From Nocardioides ganghwensis (GTDB lineage: Bacteria; Actinomycetota; Actinomycetes; Propionibacteriales; Nocardioidaceae): a DNA stretch of 64,000 nt. The DNA is taken from contig NZ_JACXYX010000001.1 of assembly GCF_014779655.1 (NCBI RefSeq), positions 186,001 through 250,000 of the forward strand. The letters run 5' to 3'. Shown here in pieces: positions 52,284-61,500 of the stretch (the first letter of the stretch is position 1; every line of letters begins with the position of its first letter). Position numbers and translations under genes: made by a program. Below the pieces are notes generated by a model. That model was not told where the DNA came from and ran no database searches. It saw only the letters and a program-made list of their open reading frames with translations.

Positions 52284-52775
52284 GGTGCTCCCCCATAGTC
52301 ATGCGTAATTTTCCTGCTCGCGGACCACGGCCACTCCCCAGCGGCCTGCGACCCGATCACCCCGAGCGAGCAGAACTCCCACCAGCACCTTCGGACTGTT
52401 CCCACCGCCTGTCCACCCCTTCGTGCTCCGTACCCCATTTGTGGGAGGTCCGGTCTGGTCCGGAGCCGGGAGGCCTTGCCAAATATTGGTCAAGAACCCC
52501 GCAAGGTCGTGGTCAGCGCACGTCCAGCGCAGGCCAAGATGGCCCTGCCGGACAGGCCGTCCGCGCGCGGACGGAACCCGCGGGCGACGGCGGTCCGGGT
52601 CCGCCCCGGCGTCGTGCCGAGGAGGGGCCACTGCCCCCGCCGGCCCGGTCGGGCAGGCCGCGTCGGAGGGTCGGTGCGATCCGTCCCCAATTGTGTGCAC
52701 ATTGGCCAGAGGGTCGACACCACGCCTGATCGGGGCCGTCATGCTCGCACCACAGTGGCCGGCGGAGGAGGGCGG
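52284..52775. other. 492-bp divergent regulatory region
   Basis: It separates the kinase operon (minus) from the LuxR gene (plus). AT-rich islands in otherwise GC-rich DNA are seen at 52301-52315, 52437-52445 (CCCATTTGT) and 52479-52489 (CCAAATATTGG). A second CCAAT...ATTGG element with an inner TGTGCACA lies at 52687-52705. No convincing gene is seen. The size and motifs suggest complex control of both transcripts. Confidence 0.55.
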
Positions 52776-53582
52776 ATGGGCGTATCGGGGCGCGTGGGTG
52801 TCGTGTCGCCGCACCTCCTGGTGGCTCAGGCCGTGGCGGCTGCACTGAGGTCTGTCGGCACCTCCGCGGAGGCGATGGCGTGGGAGACCCCGCTCGCGAC
52901 AGGCGCGCCGGCGGGAGGGGTGACTCCCCGCTTTCGACACCTGGTGGTCATCACGGACGGGCTTGACAACGAAGCCGTCATCACCCATGTCCGTCGTTAC
53001 CTCACCATCGGTGGCGTACGGGTCCTCGTCGTCACGTCGGCGGAGGGTGCGGTGAGGTGGGGCAGGCTCCTGGAGTCGGAGCAGCTCGACCTGCTCACGC
53101 AGACCACCGCGGTGGCCCAGCTGGCCGAGGCGGTCGACCAGCTGGAGGCCGGTCGCCCCGTGATGGATCCCGAGCGGCGGACCGCCCTGCGCACGGCCTG
53201 GGCGCTCACCGTCGACCGTCAGCAACGCCTCGAGGCCCTGATGGCGACGCTCTCCCCCCAGCAGCGCCGGGTGCTCGAGCTGCTCGCCACCGGACGGCGG
53301 GTCTCCGAGGTCGGCGCCGAGCTCGGTGTCTCGAGCGGCACGGTGCGCAGCCACGTCAAGTCGCTGCGCGCCAAGCTCGGGGCTCCCACGCAGCTCAAGG
53401 CCGTGGCGATGTACCACCAGGCCCACGAACGCGTCTTCGCAGTCGACCTGGTCCCGGCCCCGCGCCAGACGGGTGAGGAGGTCGGTGAGGAGGGCGGCGA
53501 GGACGGCGGTGGCCCGGAGGCCGAGCACGCGGCGAAGAGGGGCGAGGTGAGCGGCGGCGCGGTGACGCTGGCCCGTCGATAG
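52776..53582 (+). CDS. LuxR-family regulator with degenerate receiver
   Basis: 268 aa. The C-terminal helix-turn-helix is clear: LSPQQRRVLELLATGRRVSEVGAELGVSSGTVRSHVKSLRAKLGA. The N-terminus resembles a receiver domain, but the acidic pair is replaced by S11-P12 (VGVVSPHLLVAQAV) and no clear Asp/Lys phosphorylation set remains. It is probably not phosphorylated and may respond to a ligand or partner. GGAGGAG sits 6 nt before the ATG at 52776, so the longer upstream frame is rejected. The tail is Glu/Gly-rich. It lies at the edge of the EPS locus, divergent from the kinase operon. Confidence 0.82.
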   Translation: MGVSGRVGVVSPHLLVAQAVAAALRSVGTSAEAMAWETPLATGAPAGGVTPRFRHLVVITDGLDNEAVITHVRRYLTIGGVRVLVVTSAEGAVRWGRLLESEQLDLLTQTTAVAQLAEAVDQLEAGRPVMDPERRTALRTAWALTVDRQQRLEALMATLSPQQRRVLELLATGRRVSEVGAELGVSSGTVRSHVKSLRAKLGAPTQLKAVAMYHQAHERVFAVDLVPAPRQTGEEVGEEGGEDGGGPEAEHAAKRGEVSGGAVTLARR

Positions 53583-53585
53583 GCT
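53580..53585 (+). promoter_or_regulatory. -10 box, leaderless start of cysQ-like gene
   Basis: TAGGCT ends 7 nt before the ATG at 53593 and overlaps the stop codon of the LuxR gene. Confidence 0.55.
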
Positions 53586-53592
53586 GACCGGC

Positions 53593-54363
53593 ATGATCGA
53601 TCCCACCTCGCTCGACGACCACGCCTTCGCCGTCTGGGCGGCCGAACGGGCCGGAGCCGTGCTCCTCGACGTACGCGCCGGTGCCGCCGCCGACGGGCTG
53701 GAGGGCAAGGCCCTCAAGGACGCCGGCGACGCCGCCGCGCAGGCCGAGCTCGACCGGCTCCTCACCGAGCACCGCCCCGACGACGCCGTGCTCTCCGAGG
53801 AGGCCGCCGACGACAAGTCGCGCCTCACGGCGGACCGGGTGTGGATCATCGACCCGCTCGACGGCACGCGGGAGTTCTCGGAGCCCCCGCGCGACGACTG
53901 GGCCGTCCACGTCGCGCTGTGGGCCGACGGTGACCTCGTCGCGGGGGCCGTCGCCCAGCCGGCGCTCGGGGAGACCTTCAGCACCGGCCGCCCCAGCGTC
54001 GTGCCCCCGCGCACCTCCGATCGCCCCCGCATCGCCGTCTCCCGCAGCCGCCCGCCCGCCTTCGTCGAGGCGCTGGCCGCCGAGCTCGACGCCGAGCTGG
54101 TGCCGATGGGCAGCGCCGGGGTGAAGGTGATGAGCGTGGTGCGCGACGTCGCCGACGCCTACGTCCACGCCGGCGGGCAGTACCAGTGGGACAACGCCGC
54201 TCCTGTCGCGGTCGCCCGCGCCGCCGGCCTGCACTGCAGCCGGGTCGACGGCTCGCCCCTGGTCTACAACGAGGACGACACCTCGCTGCCGGACCTCATC
54301 GTGTGCCGGCCCGAGCTGGCCGATCAGATCGTCGACTTCGTCAGGCGCCACGGCACGGAGTGA
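53593..54363 (+). CDS. cysQ: 3'(2'),5'-bisphosphate nucleotidase CysQ-like
   Basis: 256 aa, inositol-monophosphatase superfamily. Metal site DAVLSEEAADD, then the signature WIIDPLDGTREF and the C-terminal YQWDNAAPVAVARAAGLH. The order fits CysQ-type PAP phosphatases, which recycle 3'-phosphoadenosine 5'-phosphate from sulfation; an inositol or histidinol phosphatase role is possible. A sulfotransferase gene at 1679 could be one source of PAP. Cytoplasmic. Confidence 0.85.
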   Translation: MIDPTSLDDHAFAVWAAERAGAVLLDVRAGAAADGLEGKALKDAGDAAAQAELDRLLTEHRPDDAVLSEEAADDKSRLTADRVWIIDPLDGTREFSEPPRDDWAVHVALWADGDLVAGAVAQPALGETFSTGRPSVVPPRTSDRPRIAVSRSRPPAFVEALAAELDAELVPMGSAGVKVMSVVRDVADAYVHAGGQYQWDNAAPVAVARAAGLHCSRVDGSPLVYNEDDTSLPDLIVCRPELADQIVDFVRRHGTE

Positions 54364-54377
54364 GGGCACGCCGCTCG

Positions 54378-54692
54378 TCAGTGGACGAGCTTGAGGCCCA
54401 CGATGCAGCCCACGAGCCCGGTCAGCAGCAGCGCCTTGGCCACCGAGAACGACTCGGCGCCCGTCGTCATCGCGACCAGGACGGTCAGGGTCGCGCCGAT
54501 GCCGACCCACACGGCGTACGACGTGCCGACGGGCAGGGTGCGCATGGCGTAGCCGAGCCCGCCCATGCTGAGCACGAGCGCGACCACGAACGTGGCGGTC
54601 GGCACCGGGCGGGTGAGTCCGTCGGAGCGGCCGAGGGCGGTGGCCCACACCGCCTCCAGGACGCCGGACAGGACGAGCACGAACCACGACAT
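54378..54692 (-). CDS. SMR family guanidinium exporter (Gdx/SugE-like)
   Basis: 104 aa, four membrane helices. The first helix SWFVLVLSGVLEAVWATALGRSDGL has the conserved Glu in the E-x-x-W context of the SugE/Gdx subgroup. The guanidine-III riboswitch upstream supports a guanidinium substrate, exported against protons. The start is ATG 54692, because GAGGA then stands 7-8 nt before it; ATG 54698 would lie too close. It is divergent from the VOC gene. Confidence 0.88.
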   Translation of the reverse strand: MSWFVLVLSGVLEAVWATALGRSDGLTRPVPTATFVVALVLSMGGLGYAMRTLPVGTSYAVWVGIGATLTVLVAMTTGAESFSVAKALLLTGLVGCIVGLKLVH

Positions 54693-54704
54693 GGCCATAT
54701 CCTC

Positions 54705-54749
54705 GACGGCCGTCTTGTCGCTGTCCTGGTACGGCTCCCTCGTCAGGTG
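54705..54749 (-). promoter_or_regulatory. Guanidine-III riboswitch (ykkC-III)
   Basis: On the minus strand the order GACGAGG, GCCGTACC, then GACAAGACGG matches the conserved core of the ykkC-III class in sequence and spacing. It ends about 13 nt before the start of the SMR exporter gene, next to its ribosome site (GAGGA), so control of translation initiation is likely: guanidine binding should open expression of the exporter. Confidence 0.85.
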
Positions 54750-54817
54750 GCCCCCTCGGCGGGGCGGGGCGAGCATATCCGCTTGCGGGTGGCCGCCCGA
54801 CTTGCCAGCGTGGCGCC

Positions 54818-55231
54818 ATGACCTCCTTCGTCGCGCACACGACCGTCGACTGCCATGACGCCTACGAGCTCTCGGAGTGGTGGAAGAAGCTGCTCGGCTA
54901 CGTCGACGTCGAGGGCGACCCCAACGAGCCGGGGCACGAGGAGTGCATGATCGTCGACCCCGGGACCGGGCACAGCATCCTGTTCATCGAGGTGCCCGAC
55001 GTCGAGCTGCCCGCCAAGCGCATCCACCTCGACCTGCGTCCGCGCGAGGGCACGCGCGACGAGGAGGTCGAGCGCGTGCTCGGTCTGGGCGCGACCCTGG
55101 TGGGCGACCAGCGCGGACAGTACGGACCCGGCACCGGTTGGGTCGTGCTCGCCGACCCGGAGGGCAACCAGTTCTGCATCCTGCGCTCGCAGGCGGAGGT
55201 GGACGCCGGTCCGCCCCCGCCCGCGAGCTGA
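54818..55231 (+). CDS. VOC (glyoxalase/dioxygenase superfamily) protein
   Basis: 137 aa. The beta-alpha-beta-beta-beta modules are seen in HTTVDCHDAYELSEWWKKLLGYVDVEGDPNEPGHEECMIVDP and later GWVVLADPEGNQFCIL, the usual ending of VOC domains with a candidate metal Glu or Asn. No function beyond the fold can be named; relatives act in antibiotic resistance or small-molecule turnover. Upstream it shares the 125-bp divergent region with the guanidine riboswitch. Confidence 0.8.
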   Translation: MTSFVAHTTVDCHDAYELSEWWKKLLGYVDVEGDPNEPGHEECMIVDPGTGHSILFIEVPDVELPAKRIHLDLRPREGTRDEEVERVLGLGATLVGDQRGQYGPGTGWVVLADPEGNQFCILRSQAEVDAGPPPPAS

Positions 55232-55242
55232 GGTGCGCCGCG

Positions 55243-56766
55243 TCAGTGGGCCAGGGCGTACGCCGCGCAGCCGATCAGCTCCATGCTCACCGTGAGCCGG
55301 TCCATCGAGATGTTCTTCTCGATGGTGTCCTCGGGCGAGTGGTAGGGCGGCTCCAGCAGCGCCGGGGTCGCCTCCCCGCGCCAGGAGAAGTTCGCCGAGG
55401 CGATGCCGACCTCCTGGAAGGACTGGTGGTCGCTGGCCCCGCGCTGGGTGACCGGTGAGATCTGCGGGTCGTAGCCGAGCCGTGTCGCCGCCGCGGCCAC
55501 CTGGTCGGTGGTGGGATTGCCGGTGCCGGAGAACGACAGCAGCCAGTAGCGCGTGGCCGGGCTCCAGCTGGTGCCGACCATGTCGTTCTGGAAGACACCG
55601 CGGATGCGGTCCCTCTCGGCCTGCGGCAGCTGAGCGACGTGGTGGCGAGACCCGATGAGCCCCTGCTCCTCCGAGCCCCACAGCGCCAGCCGGATCGTCG
55701 CGTCGCCCGTGGGCAGCTTCCTCAGCACGCGCGCCAGCTCCAGCGTGAGCACCGTGCCGGAGCCGTCGTCGTTGGCGCCGGGCGCCCCGATCACCGAGTC
55801 GTAGTGACCGGAGATGTAGACGACGGGTCCCGCCGGTCCGAGGCGGCCCGGGATGTCGGCGAGGACGTTGTTGCTGGTCAGCCCGCGGTGCGCGGTGGTG
55901 CTGACGGCCAGCCGCAGCGGCCGGACCGCGAGGTCCTCGCGCAGCAGCCGCTTCTGCACCTGGGCGATACCGAGCACCGGGATGGTCGCGACCGGGGTGG
56001 GTGCCGGGGGAGTGGACCCGGTGGTGGGCACGAGGCGCAGCGAGGCAGCGGACGCGCGTCGCGGGTGCGCGAGGTCGGCCGGCAGCAGGACGACGGCGGC
56101 GGCGCCACGTCGCTGTGCCTCGAGGACGAAGGCGGCGCGCAGGTTGACCCGCGTGGCCGGGTCGGCGTCCTGCGCGTCGTCGGCCAGCAGCACGGCACCG
56201 GTGACCGCGGCCTCGTCGGCGGGCCAGGTGGGCGCGGTGGCGGCGCGCACGTCCACGACCCGCCCGGTCACGGCGACGTCGAGCCCCGCGTCGGGCGACG
56301 CGCCGGCCTGCCAGCAGAGGTCGTCGGGCAGCTGACCGTCCGGGTCGCCGATGTCGGCGAGGAACTTGTCCGCCACCGGGAACGGCTGGAGCCGTACGTC
56401 GCTGCACCCGGCGCTGCGCAAGGTGGTGAGGGCGAACTCCGCGGCCGCCTTCTCCGACGCCGTGCCGCCGATGCGAGGTCCGATGCCCTCGGACAGCGTG
56501 CGCAGGTCCGAGAGGGCGCGGGCCGGCCTGATGCCGCGCACGACCTGACGGTCGCGGGAGGCGAGGGCAGGTCCGCGCAGGGCACCGGGACGCGTCGCGT
56601 CGACGGCCCAGGCCGGCTGGCCGGCGGCGATGACTGCGACGCCTCCCGCGGCGCCGGCGAGCAGGCCGCGGCGGCTGAGGGCGCCGGCCCCGTCGCCCGT
56701 GGCCAGGCGGGTCGGTTGGTCGGATCGGTGGGTGGGCAGGTGGTCGTGTCCCGAGAGCTGGTTCAT
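55243..56766 (-). CDS. Tat-exported M28 family aminopeptidase
   Basis: 507 aa. A twin-arginine signal is visible: LSRRGLLAGAAGGVAVIAAGQPAWA (residues 30-54). A PA-type domain interrupts the peptidase (about residues 140-270). Zinc ligands: GHYDSV, GANDDGSG, GSEEQG, QNDMVG and PYHSPEDT. It should cleave N-terminal residues of peptides outside the cell with two zinc ions. The start has no strong ribosome site; the Tat motif supports the chosen frame. Confidence 0.9.
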   Translation of the reverse strand: MNQLSGHDHLPTHRSDQPTRLATGDGAGALSRRGLLAGAAGGVAVIAAGQPAWAVDATRPGALRGPALASRDRQVVRGIRPARALSDLRTLSEGIGPRIGGTASEKAAAEFALTTLRSAGCSDVRLQPFPVADKFLADIGDPDGQLPDDLCWQAGASPDAGLDVAVTGRVVDVRAATAPTWPADEAAVTGAVLLADDAQDADPATRVNLRAAFVLEAQRRGAAAVVLLPADLAHPRRASAASLRLVPTTGSTPPAPTPVATIPVLGIAQVQKRLLREDLAVRPLRLAVSTTAHRGLTSNNVLADIPGRLGPAGPVVYISGHYDSVIGAPGANDDGSGTVLTLELARVLRKLPTGDATIRLALWGSEEQGLIGSRHHVAQLPQAERDRIRGVFQNDMVGTSWSPATRYWLLSFSGTGNPTTDQVAAAATRLGYDPQISPVTQRGASDHQSFQEVGIASANFSWRGEATPALLEPPYHSPEDTIEKNISMDRLTVSMELIGCAAYALAH

Positions 56767-56830
56767 GACAGGCGAACCTATGTGTCCGACTGCCGAACGG
56801 TAAAGGGTCGGATGGTCCGCGGGTCGGGCG

Positions 56831-57526
56831 TCAGCGCGCGCGTTCGGGAGAGACCCAGGTGCGCCACTTGAACCGGGTGCCGGCGTACGCCCGGTCGGCC
56901 TTGACCACGAACGACCAGTACCAGACGCCGCTGCGTCGGGGGAGGACCAGCGAGTACCGGCCGCGCCGGTCGGTCCTGATCCTGGTGAACCGCGTGAAGC
57001 CGCCGCGCTCCTCCGAGGAGACCCTCACCACGATGGGGCGCTCGCCGTAGCGGGGCCGCACCCGTCCCGAGACCTTGAACCCGCCCGTCGGGCGGGTGAT
57101 CGTGCGGGCGACCTCGACCGTGAAGGGGGCGGACTCGCTGGGCTCGTAGCTGTCGTCGCTGCTCGTGGCGGCCTCGTGGCCGCTGTAGACGACCTTGTAG
57201 GTCGTCGTCATCCACGGGCGCACGTCGAAGAAGTCGAGGGAGGCCGAGGTGTTGGTGGTGACGGCCTTCCACCTCGAGCTCGTCGCCTCGCGTGCCCAGA
57301 GAGTGGAGGTGCCCTCGGTGGGCGAGAAGCCGTTCTCGCCGTCGACCTCGAGCGTGACGTCGATCGTCTCCCCGAAGTCGATCGTCTGCGACTCCGGCTC
57401 GGCGACCGTGGTCGTGGCGAGCGTGTCACGCGCCGCAGCGGCCGGGGTGGTGCCGAGCGACGTCACGCCGAGCAGTCCTGCGGCCAGTCCTGCCACGCAC
57501 GTGCGTGCGGCGAGTCGGGTCGACAT
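56831..57526 (-). CDS. Secreted protein, paralogue of downstream neighbour
   Basis: 231 aa, not recognised by function. Signal peptide MSTRLAARTCVAGLAAGLLGVTSLGTTPAAAA. The middle region FGETIDVTLEVDGENGFSPTEGTSTLWARE ... SLDFFDVRPWMTTTYKVVYSGHEA ... SYEPSESAPFTVEVAR looks like an Ig-like or bacterial beta-sandwich domain, followed by a second basic beta domain (RVRPRYGERPIVVRVSSEERGG). It is probably cell-surface or extracellular. Closely similar in layout to the protein at 57627. Confidence 0.8.
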   Translation of the reverse strand: MSTRLAARTCVAGLAAGLLGVTSLGTTPAAAARDTLATTTVAEPESQTIDFGETIDVTLEVDGENGFSPTEGTSTLWAREATSSRWKAVTTNTSASLDFFDVRPWMTTTYKVVYSGHEAATSSDDSYEPSESAPFTVEVARTITRPTGGFKVSGRVRPRYGERPIVVRVSSEERGGFTRFTRIRTDRRGRYSLVLPRRSGVWYWSFVVKADRAYAGTRFKWRTWVSPERAR

Positions 57527-57567
57527 CGGGCGGTGGTCCTCTCGGGGGTTCGGGAGGGTGCAACAGT

Positions 57568-57606
57568 ACGACCGGCCCCGCCAGCAGTGCTGGCGGAGCC
57601 GGTCGT
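57568..57606 (-). terminator. Hairpin terminator between the two secreted-protein genes
   Basis: ACGACCGGC (57568-57576) pairs with 57598-57606, then after one mismatch eight more pairs form around a 3-nt loop. It lies 21 bp past the stop of the gene ending at 57627. Confidence 0.75.
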
Positions 57607-57626
57607 GAGGTCAGTGACCGGTGACG

Positions 57627-58352
57627 TCAGCCCAGCTTCGCGATGCGCGGGGTGAGGGTCGAGCGGTAGCTGTAGGTGTACCAGACCTCGCTGTAGGACA
57701 GGAACTTCGAGTTCCCGGGGACCGTGATCTTGAAGTAGAGCTTGTTGCCGCGGCGCGGGGCCGGGAGGCGGACCTGGAACGTGCTCTTCCGGGTGGTCTT
57801 GACGGTCTTGAACTTGACGTAGCGCTTGCCCTTCTTGATCTGGACCTTGACCTTGTTGCGCTTGTAGTCGGGCTTGATCTTGCCCTTGATCGTCATCCGC
57901 GCCTTGGCGTTGTCGATCTTGACGTTGCGCTGCACGCCGATGGTGAAGGTCGCGGACTCGCTCGGCGTGTAGTTGTCGCCGTAGGTGCCCTGGTCGGGGT
58001 CGGTGAAGCCGCTGTAGACGACCTTGTAGGCGGTGGTGGCCTTGGGCTTCACGTCGTAGAAGGACGAGTAGGTGTTGGCCGCGGTGGCGACGGGGACCCA
58101 GGCGCTGGTGCCGGCCTCCATCGCGTAGAGCGTGAGCGTGCCGTCGGTGCTGCCGGGCGAGTAGCCGTCGGAGCTGGCCACGTCGACGGAGATGTAGAGG
58201 TCGTCGCCGTAGGTGACGCCGGTCGCGCTGGGCGTGGCGGTGGTCGTGGTGGTCCACGTGTCGGCCGCGTGCCCCGGTGCGGCGATGGCGATCGGCGTGA
58301 GGCCGAGCAGGCCGGCGGAGACGGTGCCGGCGACGAAGCGAGTGATGCGCAT
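57627..58352 (-). CDS. Secreted protein with Ig-like domain
   Basis: 241 aa. Signal peptide MRITRFVAGTVSAGLLGLTPIAIAAPGHAA. Middle: YGDDLYISVDVASSDGYSPGSTDGTLTLYAMEAG ... SSFYDVKPKATTAYKVVYSGF ... NYTPSESATFTIGVQRN; then a very basic second domain rich in Lys (MTIKGKIKPDYKRNKVKVQIKKGKRYVKFKTVKTTRKSTF). The YKVVYSG and PSESAxFT blocks are shared with the gene at 56831, so they are paralogues from a tandem duplication. The basic tail may bind teichoic acid or another anionic polymer (inference). ATG 58352 was chosen for the signal peptide. Confidence 0.82.
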   Translation of the reverse strand: MRITRFVAGTVSAGLLGLTPIAIAAPGHAADTWTTTTTATPSATGVTYGDDLYISVDVASSDGYSPGSTDGTLTLYAMEAGTSAWVPVATAANTYSSFYDVKPKATTAYKVVYSGFTDPDQGTYGDNYTPSESATFTIGVQRNVKIDNAKARMTIKGKIKPDYKRNKVKVQIKKGKRYVKFKTVKTTRKSTFQVRLPAPRRGNKLYFKITVPGNSKFLSYSEVWYTYSYRSTLTPRIAKLG

Positions 58353-58550
58353 TCCCCGTTGTTCCTCTCGAGTGAAGTTCTGTGCCGCCCGGCCGTCGGC
58401 CTGGCGTGGGTGGTTGCTACCCCCGGGGCGCACAGGACAAACCCCTCGTCCCCCACGAACCCCCGTCGGTCAGCCCCCGTAGACTTTCATCCTCCCCCCA
58501 CCCCTCCGTCACGTGGGGGCACTTCCGCGTGCTCTCGAAGGGATCTCCCG

Positions 58551-61500
58551 GTGCCGTCCACGCCGCTCGCCGCCGTCGCCCAGCGCGTCGTCACCGCCCC
58601 CACGCTGGGTGGCGCGCTGGCCGACGCCGCCCTCCACAACGCCCTCGAGCTCACCGGACCGGCCGCGGTCCGGCCGTTCGTGGTGCACGGCCTCGTCGAG
58701 CGGGGCCGCACAGTCCTGGCCGTGACGGCGACCTCGCGGGAGGCCGAGGACCTCGTCGAGGAGCTCGCCGACCTCGTCGACCCCGACACGGTCGCCTACT
58801 ACCCGAGCTGGGAGACGCTCCCGCACGAGCGGCTCAGCCCGCGCAGCGACACGGTCGGGCGACGGCTCGCCGTCCTGCGGCGGCTGCGCCACCCCGGCAC
58901 CGACGCGGCCAACGGCCCGCTCAAGGTCGTCGTCGCGCCGATCCGCAGCCTGCTCCAGCCGCAGGTGCCGGGCCTGGCCGACATCGAGCCGGTCGAGCTG
59001 GCGCCGGGTGACTCGCGGGCGCTGGACGACGTGGTCCGCGGCCTCGCCGACGCGGCGTACACGCGCGTCGACATGGTCGAGCGGCGTGGTGAGTTCGCGG
59101 TGCGCGGCGGCATCGTCGACGTGTTCCCGCCGACCGAGGAGCACCCGCTGCGGGTGGAGTTCTGGGGCGACGACGTGGAGGAGATCCGCGCCTTCTCCGT
59201 CGCCGACCAGCGCACCCTCGAGACGGTGCAGCGCCTCTGGGCGCCGCCGTGCCGCGAGCTGCTGCTGACCGACGACGTACGCCGCCGCGCCGCCGAGCTG
59301 GGCGAGGCGCACCCGCAGCTGCTGGAGCTCACCGACAAGATGGCCGCCGGCATCGCGGTGGAGGGCATGGAGTCCCTCGCGCCGGTGCTCGTCGACACCA
59401 TGGAGCTGCTCGTCGACCTGATGCCCAGCGACACGACGGTCCTGGTGCTCGACCCCGAGCGCGCCCGCAGCCGCGCCCACGACCTCGTCGCCACCAGCGA
59501 GGAGTTCCTCGGCGCCTCGTGGGCCGCCGCGGCAGGCGGCGGCACCGCGCCGATCGACCTGGGCGCCGCGTCCTACCGCGAGATCGCCGACGTGCGCCTG
59601 CACGCCCTCGGTCTCGGGCACGCGTGGTGGGCGGTGAGCCCGTTCGGGATCGACACTCCGGACGAGCCGGGTCTCGGCGTGTCGACCGCCGGCGACGGGG
59701 ACGTGCCGAGCCGGACCCTGCCGACGCACGCGGCCGAGGCCTACCGCGGCGACCTGCAGCAGGCCGTCGACGACATCCGCGGCTGGGTGCGCGAGGGCCT
59801 CGACGTCGTGGTCGTGCACGCCGGCCACGGCCCCGCCGAGCGGTTCGTCGAGCTGCTCGGCGAGAACGACATCGCTGCTCGACTCGTCGAGGACGGTGAC
59901 ACCGCGGGGCCCGGCGTCGTGACCGTGACGTGCGGCCACCTCGTCCACGGCATCGTCGACGACGAGGCGCGGATCGCGGTCGTGACCGGCGACGACCTGT
60001 CGGGCCAGAAGACCTCGACCCGTGACATGCGCAAGATGCCCGCGCGTCGCAAGAAGCAGATCGACCCGCTCGAGCTCAAGGCCGGCGACTACGTCGTGCA
60101 CGAGCAGCACGGCGTGGGGCGCTTCGTGGAGATGAAGCAGCGCGAGATCGGCGGGGCGGTGCGCGAGTACCTCGTCCTCGAGTACGGCCCCAGCAAGCGC
60201 GGCGGCCCCAACGACATGCTCTACGTCCCCGCCGACACCCTCGACCAGGTCACCCGCTACGTCGGCGGCGAGAACCCGAGCCTCGACCGCCTCGGCGGCG
60301 GCGACTGGACCAAGCGCAAGAACAAGGCGCGGCGCGCGGTGCGCGAGATCGCCGCCGAGCTGATCAAGCTCTACGCCGCCCGTCAGGCCACCCGCGGCCA
60401 CGCCTACGGCCCCGACACCCCGTGGCAGCGCGAGCTCGAGGACGCCTTCCCGTTCACCGAGACCGCCGACCAGCTCACGACGGTCGACGAGGTCAAGGCC
60501 GACATGCGCCAGGTCGTGCCGATGGACCGGCTGGTGTGCGGCGACGTCGGCTACGGCAAGACCGAGATCGCGGTGCGCGCGGCGTTCAAGGCCGTGCAGG
60601 ACGGCAAGCAGGTGGCCGTGCTGGTGCCGACGACGCTGCTCGTCACCCAGCACATGTCGACGTTCTCCGAGCGGATGTCGGGCTTCCCGGTCGTCATCAA
60701 GGGCCTGTCGCGGTTCCAGACCGACAAGGAGGCCAAGGAGGTCATCGCCGGCCTCGAGGACGGCTCGGTCGACATCGTCGTCGGCACCCATCGCCTGCTC
60801 AACCCCGACATCAGGATGAAGGACCTCGGCCTCATCATCGTCGACGAGGAGCAGCGCTTCGGTGTCGAGCACAAGGAGCAGATGAAGCGGATGCGCACCT
60901 CCGTCGACGTGCTGTCGATGAGCGCGACGCCGATCCCGCGCACGCTCGAGATGGCGGTCACCGGCATCCGCGAGATGTCGACGATCACCACGCCGCCGGA
61001 GGAGCGGCACCCGGTCCTCACCTACGTCGGCGCCTACGAGGACCGCCAGGTCGTCGCAGCCGTACGCCGCGAGCTGTTGCGCGAGGGCCAGGTCTTCTAC
61101 ATCCACAACCGGGTCCAGTCGATCGAGAAGGCCGCCGCGCGGATCCGCGAGCTGGTCCCGGAGGCGCGCGTGGCGACCGCGCACGGCCAGATGGGCGAGC
61201 ACGCCCTCGAGCAGGTCATGCTCGACTTCTGGGAGAAGCGCTTCGACGTGCTGGTCTGCACGACGATCGTGGAGAGCGGCCTCGACGTGTCCAACGCCAA
61301 CACGATGATCATCGAGCGCTCCGACACCCTCGGCCTCTCGCAGCTGCACCAGCTGCGCGGCCGCGTCGGCCGGTCCCGCGAGCGCGCCTACGCCTACTTC
61401 CTCTATCCAGCGGAGAAGCCGCTGACCGAGACCGCGCACGAGCGGCTCGCCACGCTGGCCCAGCACTCCGACCTCGGCGGCGGCATGGCGATCGCGATGA

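Noticed and set aside
52301..52729. A plus-strand 142-codon frame in the divergent regulatory region
   Set aside because: Pro/Arg/Gly-rich without a domain or ribosome site; codon pattern looks like a shadow.
57621..58550. Upstream in-frame extension of mfd by 310 codons
   Set aside because: It lies antisense to a secreted-protein gene and lacks similarity; the GTG at 58551 has a ribosome site and gives normal Mfd length.
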